A stretch of DNA of 64,000 nucleotides, from contig OZ243045.1 of the NCBI GenBank assembly GCA_965212125.1, positions 62,001 through 126,000 on the forward strand, written 5' to 3'. Below, in pieces: positions 34,496 through 42,784 of this stretch (positions within the stretch are counted from its first letter, which is position 1; every line of letters starts with the position of its first letter). The notes below the pieces were generated by a model, which was given only the letters and a program-made list of their open reading frames with translations, ran no database searches and was not told the DNA's origin. A program made the translations under genes and the position numbers. Source of the DNA: CAYRJD01 sp965212125 (GTDB lineage Bacteria > Actinomycetota > Acidimicrobiia > Acidimicrobiales > Poriferisodalaceae).

Positions 34496-35850
34496 TGACC
34501 GAACAAACTGTGGACGACCAAGAAAAGCAGCCAGAGAGCCAGCTGGGGTTGTTCGGAGATGACCCCGAGCCGGAGTCCGAACCAGCGGTTGAGCTGGAGT
34601 CAGAGCCAGACCCAGCATCAGTAGCAGCTGAAGAGCCGCCGGAATCTGAACCAGCGCCGGTTGAGTCAGCGCCGCCGCCGGTACCCGCACAAGCACCAAC
34701 TCCAACTCCAAAAGCAACCGCGCCCGCACCCGCCGCGCCACCTGAGCCGATGCCAGACATCGGCCCCGACGATCTTCTCGCCGGGATAGCTGGCCAGCCC
34801 GCTGCCACGAAAATGTTGCAGGCCTCTCTCAAAACTCCCGTGCCCGCCTATTTCTTTGTCGGACCAGCCGGGGCGGGCATCCGTGAAGCGGCGTGCCGCT
34901 TCGCCGGCGAACTGTTGGCGCAAGACAGCGACATGCCAGCCACACAACGTCGCCTGGCGCTGGAGCAACAACACCCGGATCTGATCATCTACGACCGAGT
35001 CGGCCCCTCCCTAACCGCCGAGCAAGCACGCGACGCAGTGCGCCAAGCCGCAAAATCGCCCGTGTACGGCCGACACAAGGTGCTGGTGATTTGCGACCTA
35101 CACCTAGCGCTCACGACCGCTTCGATTTTGCTGAAAGCCGTCGAAGAGCCTTCCCCGTCAACGACTTTCATCTTGCTCGCCGAGCAGATTTCGCCGCATC
35201 TGCAAACCCTCAACTCACGGTCGGTCCGCATCGACTTTGTTCCTCTAAACGAGGCTGCGATTGCGGAAATCCTGCGAACCGAAGGCGTCGCCGAACAAAG
35301 GCTGGAGCTGGCTGCAAGAGCTTCCGGCGGGTCAATCGACCGGGCGCGCCTGCTTAGCTCTGACAATGCTGCGCTAGAGCGGATTGACCTGTGGCGGTCG
35401 GTGCTTGAGCGACTAGATGGCAGCGGTGCGAGCGCGGCGGCAATAACTGAGGAAGTGCTGGCGGCGATCGACGCTGCGACCGAGCCGCTAAAAGAAAAAC
35501 ACGAGGCCGAGCTAGAGCAACAAAAAGAGCGTGCGGAGATGTATTCGCTTGAAGGTGCTAGCGCTGGTTCGGCGAGCACCAGGGATCGTCAAAAACGGGA
35601 GTTGCGCCGCTTGACGACCGATGAGTTGTTGATGGGGTTTGGGGTGTTGACCGAGGAGATCCGTCAGCGCGCCATGTCGGGTGCCGGGTCTGATGCGCCT
35701 TCTGGCGCGCCCTCTGAAGCGCACAGCGCGGCAACTGCTGCGACTGCGGCTACTCGCTTGGCGACGTTGCGTTCAACGGCGGATCTGCTGATGTACAACA
35801 TCAACACGCGACTGGCGCTGCAGAATCTGATGCTGCAGATCGGCGGCTAG
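34495..35850 (+). CDS. holB: DNA polymerase III delta-prime subunit
   Basis: A clamp-loader AAA+ subunit. Conserved core from about residue 95: IAGQPAATKMLQASLKTP, the P-loop-like GPAGAGIREAA with Ile instead of the Walker Lys (delta-prime subunits often lack ATPase activity), HPDLIIYDRVGPSLTAEQ, and the sensor block KVLVICDLHLALTTASILLKAVEEP. No SRC motif was identified. The first 85 residues form a Glu/Pro/Ser-rich disordered extension that is not part of the family. A second low-complexity stretch precedes the C-terminus. One-base overlap with tmk (TGATG), the common actinobacterial tmk-holB order. Confidence 0.88.
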   Translation: MTEQTVDDQEKQPESQLGLFGDDPEPESEPAVELESEPDPASVAAEEPPESEPAPVESAPPPVPAQAPTPTPKATAPAPAAPPEPMPDIGPDDLLAGIAGQPAATKMLQASLKTPVPAYFFVGPAGAGIREAACRFAGELLAQDSDMPATQRRLALEQQHPDLIIYDRVGPSLTAEQARDAVRQAAKSPVYGRHKVLVICDLHLALTTASILLKAVEEPSPSTTFILLAEQISPHLQTLNSRSVRIDFVPLNEAAIAEILRTEGVAEQRLELAARASGGSIDRARLLSSDNAALERIDLWRSVLERLDGSGASAAAITEEVLAAIDAATEPLKEKHEAELEQQKERAEMYSLEGASAGSASTRDRQKRELRRLTTDELLMGFGVLTEEIRQRAMSGAGSDAPSGAPSEAHSAATAATAATRLATLRSTADLLMYNINTRLALQNLMLQIGG

Positions 35851-35901
35851 CTAGCAAACGACGGCTAGCGGCGGCCAACGAGCCAGCGGCAGTGGCGAGC
35901 G

Positions 35902-35973
35902 AGCCCGAGGAGAGAATTGAACTCTCGACCTGCTCTTTACGAGAGAGCCGCTCTACCACTGAGCTACTCGGGC
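35902..35973 (-). tRNA. tRNA-Thr (anticodon CGU)
   Basis: Read on the minus strand it forms a full cloverleaf: acceptor GCCCGAG pairing with CTCGGGC, D-arm GCTC/GAGC, anticodon stem GCTCT/AGAGC with loop CTCGTAA, and T-arm GAGAG TTCAATT CTCTC. The loop places CGT at 34-36. Discriminator base is U. The 3' CCA is not encoded. It lies just after holB on the opposite strand. Confidence 0.96.
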
Positions 35974-36033
35974 GTGCCGCCACGATACAAGCGGGGTACT
36001 AATCGGCAGATCCAACGGGCTAACATCGGTGGC

Positions 36034-36168
36034 GTGAACGCTCTAGGTGCGCAGGTTTGGCACTTCTGGCTGGCTGTGCCGCTTGCGATTGGCACCGTGC
36101 TTTCGATCGTTCGCCTGATTGTCAACTACGTCAGCAAGGTCGTCGCGCCCCGCTACCCCAAGCGCTGA
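36034..36168 (+). CDS. Very small membrane protein (44 residues)
   Basis: A GTG at 36034 gives a 44-residue product with one TM helix (FWLAVPLAIGTVLSIVRLIV) and a basic end YVSKVVAPRYPKR. The upstream open frame crosses the tRNA gene on the other strand and is not coding. It precedes the metalloprotease gene by 44 bases on the same strand; small single-TM proteins of this type commonly sit there in related actinomycetes, but I do not know a function. No clear Shine-Dalgarno sequence. Confidence 0.5.
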   Translation: MNALGAQVWHFWLAVPLAIGTVLSIVRLIVNYVSKVVAPRYPKR

Positions 36169-36212
36169 GCGGCAGTGACCGTCAGCGACCGACAACGACA
36201 ACGACACAGCCA

Positions 36213-37343
36213 ATGACCGCAACCGCAACCGTTGATCTAGATTCCGACCACAAGATGGACTGGCCGCTGGCCCGCCGTATCGCTGTGCGGATGGCGGGGG
36301 ACGAGCCGCTGTATCGCTCCTACTTGGCCGACAGGCTGCACGAAGATTTTGAGCAGGCCACGCGCATTGCCGAGAAGCTGGTGCAAGCCGAAACCAGGCT
36401 GACGAGTTCTGCCGGCGAAGCGCACGCCGAAGTGATTGACCGAGCGGCGTGGATTGATGCGAACATTCGTTCGTTTCGCCGCTTGCTAAAACCCGTACTG
36501 GGACCGTCTGACTCCGACGGGCCGCAACCCAATACCGCCATGGCGCAGCTGGTTAGAAAAGTGGGGGCAGTTGAACTTGGAACCGTGCTCGGCTGGATGT
36601 CACGCCGCGTGCTCGGCCAATACGACCTGCTCCTAGCGACCGACGATGAATCGGCACCAGGCAGCGGCGACTCCGGCACAGGCGCCTCCGGTTCGGGCGA
36701 TGTCGTTTATTACGTCGGCCCGAATGTTCTGGCAACCGAAAAGCGGTTCGCCTTTCCGCCCAGCCAGTTCCGCCTGTGGCTAGCGCTACACGAGCTAACC
36801 CACCGCAGCCAGTTCACCGGCGTGCCGTGGCTGCGTCCGCATTTTTTGCACCTGGTTACCGAGCTGGTTGAAGATTCCGAACCCGACGTTGATCGCATTC
36901 GCTCCGGGCTGCGGTCGCTTATTGCTGAGCGGCGAGCTGGCCGAGACCCATTAGCCGAAGGCGGCTTGGCGGCCGTGTTTGCGACCGACCATCAGCGCGA
37001 GCTGGTTGACAAAGTCGGCGGAATGATGAGCCTGGTCGAAGGACACGGCGACGCGATCATGGCGCGTGCGGCCGTGGGTCATGTGCCAAGTGCGGAGCGG
37101 TTCCATCAGGTAATGCATCACCGCCGCAAGTCCAGTCGTGGGGTTGCACGTTTGCTGCAGCGGCTGATGGGTATTGAGGCGAAGCTGCAGCAATATCACG
37201 CTGGCGGAAAATTCATTGAAGCCATTGAGGCCGAGCGCGGCGACCGTGCCGTTGATCGCATTTGGGACAGCCCAGAGTTTTTGCCGTCGCTCGGTGAGAT
37301 TCGTGAGCCAAGCATCTGGCTGGCACGCGTGTCCGCCAGCTGA
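36213..37343 (+). CDS. Zinc-dependent metalloprotease, DUF2342 / F420 biosynthesis-associated family
   Basis: The 376-residue protein carries the zincin motif HELTH at residues 193-197 inside ALHELTHRSQFTGVPWLRP, the hallmark of the zincin_2 family that co-occurs with coenzyme F420 in actinomycetes. WPLARRIAVRMAG and SRRVLGQYDLLL are the other family blocks. A Gly/Ser-rich linker (about 148-163) is not conserved. The C-terminal part has VFATDHQRELVDKVGGMMSLVEGHGD, which contains the probable third ligand region. ATG at 36213 was chosen; the longer frame to 36057 overlaps the small membrane protein. Followed 47 bases later by tilS, the usual neighbour. Confidence 0.87.
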   Translation: MTATATVDLDSDHKMDWPLARRIAVRMAGDEPLYRSYLADRLHEDFEQATRIAEKLVQAETRLTSSAGEAHAEVIDRAAWIDANIRSFRRLLKPVLGPSDSDGPQPNTAMAQLVRKVGAVELGTVLGWMSRRVLGQYDLLLATDDESAPGSGDSGTGASGSGDVVYYVGPNVLATEKRFAFPPSQFRLWLALHELTHRSQFTGVPWLRPHFLHLVTELVEDSEPDVDRIRSGLRSLIAERRAGRDPLAEGGLAAVFATDHQRELVDKVGGMMSLVEGHGDAIMARAAVGHVPSAERFHQVMHHRRKSSRGVARLLQRLMGIEAKLQQYHAGGKFIEAIEAERGDRAVDRIWDSPEFLPSLGEIREPSIWLARVSAS

Positions 37344-37390
37344 GCCACAGATCTCGTCTCGCCGGTTTCGCTGGTCCCGCGCATCCCAGA

Positions 37391-38356
37391 GTGAGCGCCA
37401 CTGTGTTTGACAATGCAACTGTGCCTGACAAAAAGCCTGACGAAAAGCCTGATCAGCAGCCCGACGAACACCTAGACGCGCACCTAGCCAAGTGCGCGTT
37501 TGGCGCCGAGCCGCAGTTGGTTTGCGCCGTTTCTGGCGGAGCAGATTCGGCGGCGCTGCTTCTGCTAGCGCACAGGCACGCACAAACCAGCGGCGCACAG
37601 GTGTCAGCGATACACGTTGACCACGGGCTAAGACCCAACTCAGCCACCGACGCCGAGCGCGTTAAGTCACTAGCCGACCGGCTCCAGGTCGCGCTAGAGA
37701 TCAAGTCGGTCGCAATAGAGCCCGGCTCAAACCTGGAGGAACGTGCGCGCCAAGCCCGCCACGCCGCACTAGGCGACAGTGCTTTGCTGGGGCACACCGC
37801 GGACGACCGCGCGGAGACTGTATTACTGCAGCTGTTACGCGGCGGCGCCCTGGACGCCATCGGCTCCATGCGATCTGGCCCTAGGCGACCCCTGCTGGCG
37901 CTGCGCCGCAGCGATACCGAAGCGATCTGCGCAGCCGCGGGCTATGAGCCAGTGCGCGACCCGTCCAACCAAGACACGCGCTTTTTGCGTAACCGCGTGC
38001 GCCACGAAGTGATGCCGCTGCTCAACGATGTGTTTCAGCGCGACGTCACCCCGCTGCTAGCGCGAGCCGCAGCGCTAGGTGCCGACGAGGCCGATCTGTT
38101 GGATGAGCTATCCGCAGCCATAGACCCGACCGATGCGCGCGCCCTAGCGGCGGCGCCGTTGCCGCTGGCCAGGCGCGCAATCAGAGCGTGGCTGCGCGCA
38201 CCGCATCCACCAGATGCGGCCTCCGTGCAGCGAGTCCTGCAAGTAGCCAACGGTCATTGCCGAGCAACTGAGATAAGCGACGGCCGCCGCATCAGCCGGC
38301 GTGAGGGTCGCCTATTGAGTGACCCGCCAGCAACTAGTTTGATTGCACGTGACTAA
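37391..38356 (+). CDS. tilS: tRNA(Ile)-lysidine synthetase
   Basis: Converts C34 of the CAU-anticodon tRNA-Ile to lysidine so that AUA is read. The PP-loop SGGADS occupies residues 48-53, followed by HVDHGLRP, LEERARQARHAAL, LGHTADDRAETVLLQLLRGG and FLRNRVRHEVMPLL. The C-terminal TilS domain is short, as in other actinobacteria. A repeated Pro-Asp/Lys segment (about 12-27) at the N-terminus is not conserved. Start is GTG at 37391. The stop overlaps the start region of hpt. Confidence 0.93.
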   Translation: MSATVFDNATVPDKKPDEKPDQQPDEHLDAHLAKCAFGAEPQLVCAVSGGADSAALLLLAHRHAQTSGAQVSAIHVDHGLRPNSATDAERVKSLADRLQVALEIKSVAIEPGSNLEERARQARHAALGDSALLGHTADDRAETVLLQLLRGGALDAIGSMRSGPRRPLLALRRSDTEAICAAAGYEPVRDPSNQDTRFLRNRVRHEVMPLLNDVFQRDVTPLLARAAALGADEADLLDELSAAIDPTDARALAAAPLPLARRAIRAWLRAPHPPDAASVQRVLQVANGHCRATEISDGRRISRREGRLLSDPPATSLIARD

Positions 38357-39029
38357 AGCCACAAAAGCCCAAGACAACACAAAAGCCCAAGACAACAGCG
38401 AACTGCAAACCGCAATCGCTAACGAACCCGGCGTCGGCGAGGTGCTGGTATCAAGCGAAGCGATTGCGCAGCGAGTGGCGGAGCTGGGCAAGCAAATAGC
38501 GCAGGACTACCAAGGCCGTGTGCCGCTGCTGGTGGTGATCTTGAAGGGCGGCGTGATGTTCGCCTCTGATTTGTTGCGCGCCATTGACCTGCCCGTTGAA
38601 ATCGACTTCATGGCCTTGTCCTCCTACGGCAACAGCACCAGCAGCAGCGGCGTGGTGCGCATCATGAAAGACCTGGATGCTGACATTGGCGGCCGTGATG
38701 TGATTCTGGTTGAAGACATTGTTGACAGCGGACTAACCCTGCAGTACTTGCGCAAGAGCCTGAAGGCGCGCAACCCAGCCAGTTTGGCGGTGTGCACTTT
38801 GTTGCTGCGTGAAGGCAACGGCGCTAACGGCAGCGGCAAGAACGGCAACGCCAACGGCAACAGCGCCGGCAAAAATACCAACGGCGGCAAAAATGCCGAC
38901 GCATCTTCGCTAGATGTTGAGTATGTTGGATTTGAGTTGCCAAAGGTTTGGGTAGTGGGCTACGGGCTGGACTTGGCGCAGCGCTACCGCAACCTGCCCG
39001 ACATTCGGGCCTATCACAATGACCAATAG
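38349..39029 (+). CDS. hpt: Hypoxanthine phosphoribosyltransferase
   Basis: Salvages hypoxanthine/guanine with PRPP. Present are the flexible-loop and substrate region DFMALSSYGNSTSSSG, the PRPP-binding loop VILVEDIVDSGLT and the C-terminal WVVGYGLDLAQRYRNLPDI. Between strands, at about residues 158-185, there is an Asn/Gly/Lys-rich insert of roughly 28 residues, absent from normal enzymes of about 180 residues. Near the N-terminus KAQDN occurs twice, an in-frame 18-base duplication. GTG at 38349 overlaps the tilS stop; a TTG two codons earlier is an alternative. tilS-hpt order is classical, but ftsH and folE, which often follow, are absent here. Confidence 0.92.
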   Translation: MTKATKAQDNTKAQDNSELQTAIANEPGVGEVLVSSEAIAQRVAELGKQIAQDYQGRVPLLVVILKGGVMFASDLLRAIDLPVEIDFMALSSYGNSTSSSGVVRIMKDLDADIGGRDVILVEDIVDSGLTLQYLRKSLKARNPASLAVCTLLLREGNGANGSGKNGNANGNSAGKNTNGGKNADASSLDVEYVGFELPKVWVVGYGLDLAQRYRNLPDIRAYHNDQ

Positions 39030-39089
39030 GTAACAAATTCGCTTGAGTGACCACCGATTAGGGCTTTTTGCCCGTAAATTCACCTACTG

Positions 39090-39617
39090 ATGAGAGGCAA
39101 ATGGGCTGAAGGCATCACCCCGCGCAATTTCACCTGGGTGATCCCTGAAAAGTTTGCAGTCTGTGAGCGACCCGGCGGCTACGGCGAAAGTCATCGGCGT
39201 GTGCGCCGCCAAGAAGAGATCATCTGGCTGTGCCGCCACAACATCGGGCTCATCTGCTCGCTAAGCGAAGCTCCCCACAATCTGCACAACTACGAAGCGG
39301 TCGGGCTTGCCCATGCGCATCATCCGTGGCCTGCACGCGGGGAGCTTGGCAGGTATCTGGTGGATGTGACCGAAGAAATTATCGCCGCCAATGAGGCTGG
39401 CACGACCGTGCTGATTCATAAGGCTGGCGTTGGTGATGAGGTAACGGCGATGGTGGCTTCGTTTCTGCTGCTGACGGGCAAGGTGCAGGGCGGACCGCAG
39501 GCGACCGCTATTGCCGAGCGCATCTTTAACCGCCGCCTGGGGCCGCCCGGTCGAGTAGTGGTGGAGACCGCACTAGAGGTGCTAGAAGCCGACGCATCGC
39601 TTCCTCTGAGCGGGTGA
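39090..39617 (+). CDS. Dual-specificity-phosphatase-like protein lacking the catalytic Cys
   Basis: The 175-residue protein has the outline of a small DSP/PTP fold: ITPRNFTWVI and AVCERPGGYGESHRRVRRQEE at the N-terminus, a SLSEAPHNLHNYEAVGL strand-loop, and a P-loop position reading VLIHKAGVGDE. The HCxxxxxR signature is lost: Lys111 stands where the Cys should be and Glu117 where the Arg should be. It is therefore probably not a phosphatase and may bind a phosphorylated ligand or a partner. The gene overlaps folB at GTGA, so it is in the folate/lysS operon. Family identity is by shape, not by an intact motif. Confidence 0.55.
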   Translation: MRGKWAEGITPRNFTWVIPEKFAVCERPGGYGESHRRVRRQEEIIWLCRHNIGLICSLSEAPHNLHNYEAVGLAHAHHPWPARGELGRYLVDVTEEIIAANEAGTTVLIHKAGVGDEVTAMVASFLLLTGKVQGGPQATAIAERIFNRRLGPPGRVVVETALEVLEADASLPLSG

Positions 39618-39644
39618 ATCCTGAGCGGGTGAATCCTGAGCGGG
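39606..39644 (+). repeat. 15-bp tandem repeat across the stop/start junction of two genes
   Basis: The unit CTGAGCGGGTGAATC occurs at 39606 and 39621 and partly at 39636. The first GTG overlaps the stop of the phosphatase-like gene (GTGA); the second GTG at 39629 is a further in-frame potential start for folB, so the junction itself has been duplicated. Confidence 0.85.
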
Positions 39645-40054
39645 CGGATGCCGCCCAGCCTTCCGCTATTCAGCCAGCCGCCATGGCAGGCGATCGGATT
39701 GAGCTGCGCGGCCTGCGGGTTTTGGGCGTGGTCGGCGTGTTGCCGCATGAGCGTGAGGCGCCGCAGCCACTGGAACTTGACGTTGATATCTACACCGACC
39801 TTGACACCGCCGCCAGCACGGATGCCCTGGATGACACCTTGAACTACGCCACCGCCGCGCAGATTGCCGCCGACGTTTGTGAAACCGCTAAGGCCGAACT
39901 GCTTGAAAAACTGGCGTCGCAGGTGGCAACGGAGTTGTGCGCCCAGCCGGGCGTGGTTGCGGCGACGGCTACGGTGCGCAAGTTGCGTCCACCGGTGCCT
40001 TTGTCGCTTGAAACGGCGGCGGTGCGGATCACACGCTTTGCGTTCCGTGGCTAG
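39614..40054 (+). CDS. folB: Dihydroneopterin aldolase
   Basis: Cleaves 7,8-dihydroneopterin in folate synthesis. Conserved core RIELRGLRVLGVVGVLPHEREAPQPLELDVDIYTDL begins near residue 27. Later DTLNYATAAQIAADV and RKLRPPVP provide the substrate Glu/Tyr and Lys regions. GTG at 39614, overlapping the previous stop, is the first start and is used here; GTG at 39629 or ATG at 39683 (MAGDRIEL) are equally possible, because the first 23 residues are repeat-derived (NPERVNPER). It is followed directly by folK. Confidence 0.92.
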   Translation: MNPERVNPERADAAQPSAIQPAAMAGDRIELRGLRVLGVVGVLPHEREAPQPLELDVDIYTDLDTAASTDALDDTLNYATAAQIAADVCETAKAELLEKLASQVATELCAQPGVVAATATVRKLRPPVPLSLETAAVRITRFAFRG

Positions 40055-40625
40055 CGCAACTAGATCCGTGGCTAGCACGCAAGCGTTTTTGGGGTTGGGA
40101 TCAAACCTTGGCGACAGGCAGCGTTTGTTGTCTGATGGGTTGGCTTACATCGCCGAGCGCGTTGAGCTGGTTGCCGTGTCGAGTCTTTACTGCACCGCGC
40201 CGATCGGCGGGCCTGCGGACTCGCCGGCATTTCTGAATCTGGTCGCGGAGCTGCGTGTCGGGCAGGTTTCGCACGGCCAAACTCCGCACGAGCAAACCCC
40301 GCATGAGCTACTGATGATTTGCCAAGCCGCCGAAAAAAAAGCGCAACGTGTGCGCGAAGAGGTTTGGGGACCACGCACCCTTGACGTAGATGTGCTGCTC
40401 TACGGCGATCTGCGGCTAGACGATCCGGATCTGATCATTCCCCACCCGCGTATGTTGGAGCGCCGATTCGTGATGGACCCTCTAGCCGAACTAGCCCCCG
40501 AGTTGGCAGCAAGGTTGCTGGCCGAACTAGACCTGCAAACACGCGCCGAGTTAGAAACACAGCGGGCGAGCCAAGAGTGCCGCAAGGTTGAGTCGGTGGT
40601 GCCGAATGCGAGCACGCACCAGTGA
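40047..40625 (+). CDS. folK: 2-amino-4-hydroxy-6-hydroxymethyldihydropteridine pyrophosphokinase
   Basis: HPPK transfers pyrophosphate to the pterin. AFLGLGSNLGDR opens the fold, SSLYCTAPIGG and DSPAFLNLVAEL follow, and the signature GPRTLDVDVLLYGDL with IIPHPRMLERRFVMDPLAELAP is complete. The GTG at 40047 overlaps the folB stop; a second GTG at 40068 lies in a 21-base duplicate of the junction (CCGTGGCTAGC at 40045 and 40066). A loop carries HGQTPHEQTPHE, a 15-base in-frame repeat. The longer open frame from 39864 lies within folB and is not used. Overlaps lysS by GTGA. Confidence 0.92.
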   Translation: MASATRSVASTQAFLGLGSNLGDRQRLLSDGLAYIAERVELVAVSSLYCTAPIGGPADSPAFLNLVAELRVGQVSHGQTPHEQTPHELLMICQAAEKKAQRVREEVWGPRTLDVDVLLYGDLRLDDPDLIIPHPRMLERRFVMDPLAELAPELAARLLAELDLQTRAELETQRASQECRKVESVVPNASTHQ

Positions 40626-42046
40626 GCGAGTTCCGCCCGGACATCACCACCGCCGAGGTAGTTGAGCGCTGGGGCCACCTAGAGCCCGGAACCGAAACCG
40701 ACGAAACGGTTTCAATAGCGGGTCGGCTAATGCTGCGGCGAGTGCAGGGCAAGCTGGCTTTCGGCACGCTTGACGACGGCGGCGGTCGCATCCAATTGTT
40801 CGCACCGGCGGCAACCACGCCGAACCACTCTGAGTTCTGCGAAAGCTCCCTGGGCGACTGGCTGGGCATCACGGGAATAGTCATGACCACCAAGCGGGGC
40901 GAGCTGAGCGTGCGGGTGGATAGTTGGCAGGTGCTGGCTGTTACGAACCGGCCGTTTCCAGACAAGTGGCACGGCATCACCGACACCGATGTTCGTTTTC
41001 GCCAGCGCTACGTGGACCTGTGGGTGACCCCGCAGGCACGGGCGGCGTTTGAGGCCCGCAGCAAAATCGTTTCGCTGACCAGACGCTGGCTGGAAGAGCG
41101 CCGCTTCGTTGAGGTGGAGACGCCGGTGTTTCACCCCATCGCCGGTGGCGCGCTGGCGCAGCCGTTCACCACGCATCACCGGGCGTTAGATATGGAGCTC
41201 TATCTGCGGATCGCGCCGGAGCTTTATCTGAAGCGCCTGGTTGTGGGCGGCTTGACCCGGGTGTTTGAGCTTGGTCGGGTGTTCCGCAACGAAGGCCTGT
41301 CAACCCGGCACAACCCTGAGTTCACGATGCTTGAGCTGTACCAGGCTTATGCGAACTACAACGACATCATGGATCTGACCGAGCAGCTTGTAGCGCATCT
41401 GGCGCAAGCCGTCGGCCCTGGCCTTGCCCCTGACGGCGCGGAGGCTGACGGCGCGGAAGCTGACAACACCGAGCGCACCGTGGATTTCACCTGCCCTTGG
41501 CCACGCAAAACAATGGCCGAGCTAGTCAGCGAGGCCGCGGGCGAGGAGCTGTCGGTTCATACCGATCGTGAGCATCTGGCCGCCGTCGCACAAGCGAAGG
41601 GCGTGACGGTCAAGCCGTCTCACGGCACCGGCAAAATCCTGACCGAGCTATATGAGAAATTGGTTGAGCCAAACTTGACCGGCCCGATCTTTGTAACCGA
41701 GTACCCGGTTGAGGTTTCGCCTCTGGCCGCACCGCACCCGGAAGACCCTCTGCTGACCGAGCGGTTTGAAGCGGTGGTGTCGGGTAGCGAGCTAGCCAAC
41801 GGATTCAGCGAGCTGACGGACCCGCAGATGCAGCGCGAGCGGTTTGAACAGCAGGCCGCGCAACGTGAGGCGGGCGACGAAGAGGCAATGTCTGTTGATG
41901 AGGATTACCTGCGGGCGTTGGATTACGGCTTGCCGCCGACGGGCGGTCTAGGCGTGGGCATCGACAGGCTGACCATGTTGCTGACCGGCACGGAGTCGAT
42001 TCGCGACGTTGTTTTGTTTCCCACGCTGCGCCCCGAGCAAACCTAA
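40622..42046 (+). CDS. lysS: Lysyl-tRNA synthetase, class II
   Basis: Charges tRNA-Lys. An OB-fold anticodon-binding domain at the N-terminus (VSIAGRLMLRRVQGKLAFGTL) is followed by the class II core: motif 1 near VSLTRRWLEERRFVEVETPVF, motif 2 FELGRVFRNEGLSTRHNPEFTMLE, and motif 3 GLGVGIDRLTMLLT at the end. A short repeated segment DGAEADGAEAD near residue 270 is a loop insertion. Length 474. Starts with GTG overlapping the folK stop. It ends 4 bases inside the convergent thioesterase gene. Confidence 0.95.
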   Translation: MSEFRPDITTAEVVERWGHLEPGTETDETVSIAGRLMLRRVQGKLAFGTLDDGGGRIQLFAPAATTPNHSEFCESSLGDWLGITGIVMTTKRGELSVRVDSWQVLAVTNRPFPDKWHGITDTDVRFRQRYVDLWVTPQARAAFEARSKIVSLTRRWLEERRFVEVETPVFHPIAGGALAQPFTTHHRALDMELYLRIAPELYLKRLVVGGLTRVFELGRVFRNEGLSTRHNPEFTMLELYQAYANYNDIMDLTEQLVAHLAQAVGPGLAPDGAEADGAEADNTERTVDFTCPWPRKTMAELVSEAAGEELSVHTDREHLAAVAQAKGVTVKPSHGTGKILTELYEKLVEPNLTGPIFVTEYPVEVSPLAAPHPEDPLLTERFEAVVSGSELANGFSELTDPQMQRERFEQQAAQREAGDEEAMSVDEDYLRALDYGLPPTGGLGVGIDRLTMLLTGTESIRDVVLFPTLRPEQT

Positions 42047-42708
42047 CTCGCGTCGGGTTCGGGCTTCCGCTCGATAAACAACCCGGTCGCTTCCACGCAA
42101 AGCCCTTCGGGGCCATGGCCGGTGGCACGCAGCGTCCTTTTGCGCCCTTCAACATTGGCAATCCACGAGCGAAATCGCAGCGGCTCACCGAGCGGGGTTG
42201 GCGCACGATAGTCAATCGACAAGTTGGCGGTAAACGCTTGAAAGCCGAGCATGCGGATGAGCGTGCCCATGACCTCGTCAATAACCAAGGCGAGCATGCC
42301 GCCGTGCGCTCGCTCGGGCGGCCCGGCAAACATCGGATCAATGGTGCAGGTGCCGATGATGCTCTCCGCCGACTCACGCACAAATTTGATGCCGATTGAA
42401 GCCGGGTGCAGCAAGCCATTGCCAATCGAGAACGGATCAAACTCAATCACCTCGCCGTCGGCGATCGGGATCGGTGCAAACTTGCCCGCGTAGATATCCG
42501 ACAGAAAAGGCCGCGACAACATGTCGGCTTCTTTCGAGCGTGGCTCGCCTGTACCTAGTTCGTCGGCTAGCGCGCTCAACTCACCGGCGATGCGGGTCAG
42601 CTGCTCGTCGCTGACGCGCTTGGCGCAGAACTCTCTGTTTAGTCGTCGTGCCGCGGCGGCTGCTTCGGCCACGGCATCCCATTGCGATAAAGCCACGTTC
42701 ACGTTCAC
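42043..42708 (-). CDS. Hot-dog fold thioesterase (PaaI/4HBT type)
   Basis: After a helical N-terminal region of about 85 residues, the C-terminal 4HBT domain reads CTIDPMFAGPPERAHGGMLALVIDEVMG, with the His-Gly-Gly and acidic residue typical of PaaI-like acyl-CoA thioesterases, then LSIDYRAPTPLGEPLRF and a last strand GLCVEATGLFI. Substrate is unknown. A cluster of GTG codons at 42708, 42702 and 42696 offers starts; the longest frame goes to 42777 but would approach the divergent gene. Convergent with lysS, with a 4-base overlap. Confidence 0.75.
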   Translation of the reverse strand: MNVNVALSQWDAVAEAAAAARRLNREFCAKRVSDEQLTRIAGELSALADELGTGEPRSKEADMLSRPFLSDIYAGKFAPIPIADGEVIEFDPFSIGNGLLHPASIGIKFVRESAESIIGTCTIDPMFAGPPERAHGGMLALVIDEVMGTLIRMLGFQAFTANLSIDYRAPTPLGEPLRFRSWIANVEGRKRTLRATGHGPEGLCVEATGLFIERKPEPDAS

Positions 42709-42784
42709 GGCGCGCACGCTAGCGATGACGGCGCACGTTAGCGATGGTGCGCTTGGCGCAATCAAACCTTGGCACAATCAAACA

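Noticed and set aside
35902..35973. tRNA-Thr as an attachment site for a mobile element
   Set aside because: No integrase, no repeated tRNA 3' end and no foreign-looking genes lie next to it; the flanks are core genes.
39061..39075. GGGC-TTTTT-GCCC hairpin after hpt as a terminator
   Set aside because: The T run is in the loop and no T tract follows the stem, so it does not have the shape of an intrinsic terminator.
42521..42784. Upstream extension of the CinA-like gene
   Set aside because: It runs antisense through the thioesterase gene; the ATG at 42785 fits the start of the family-like region.
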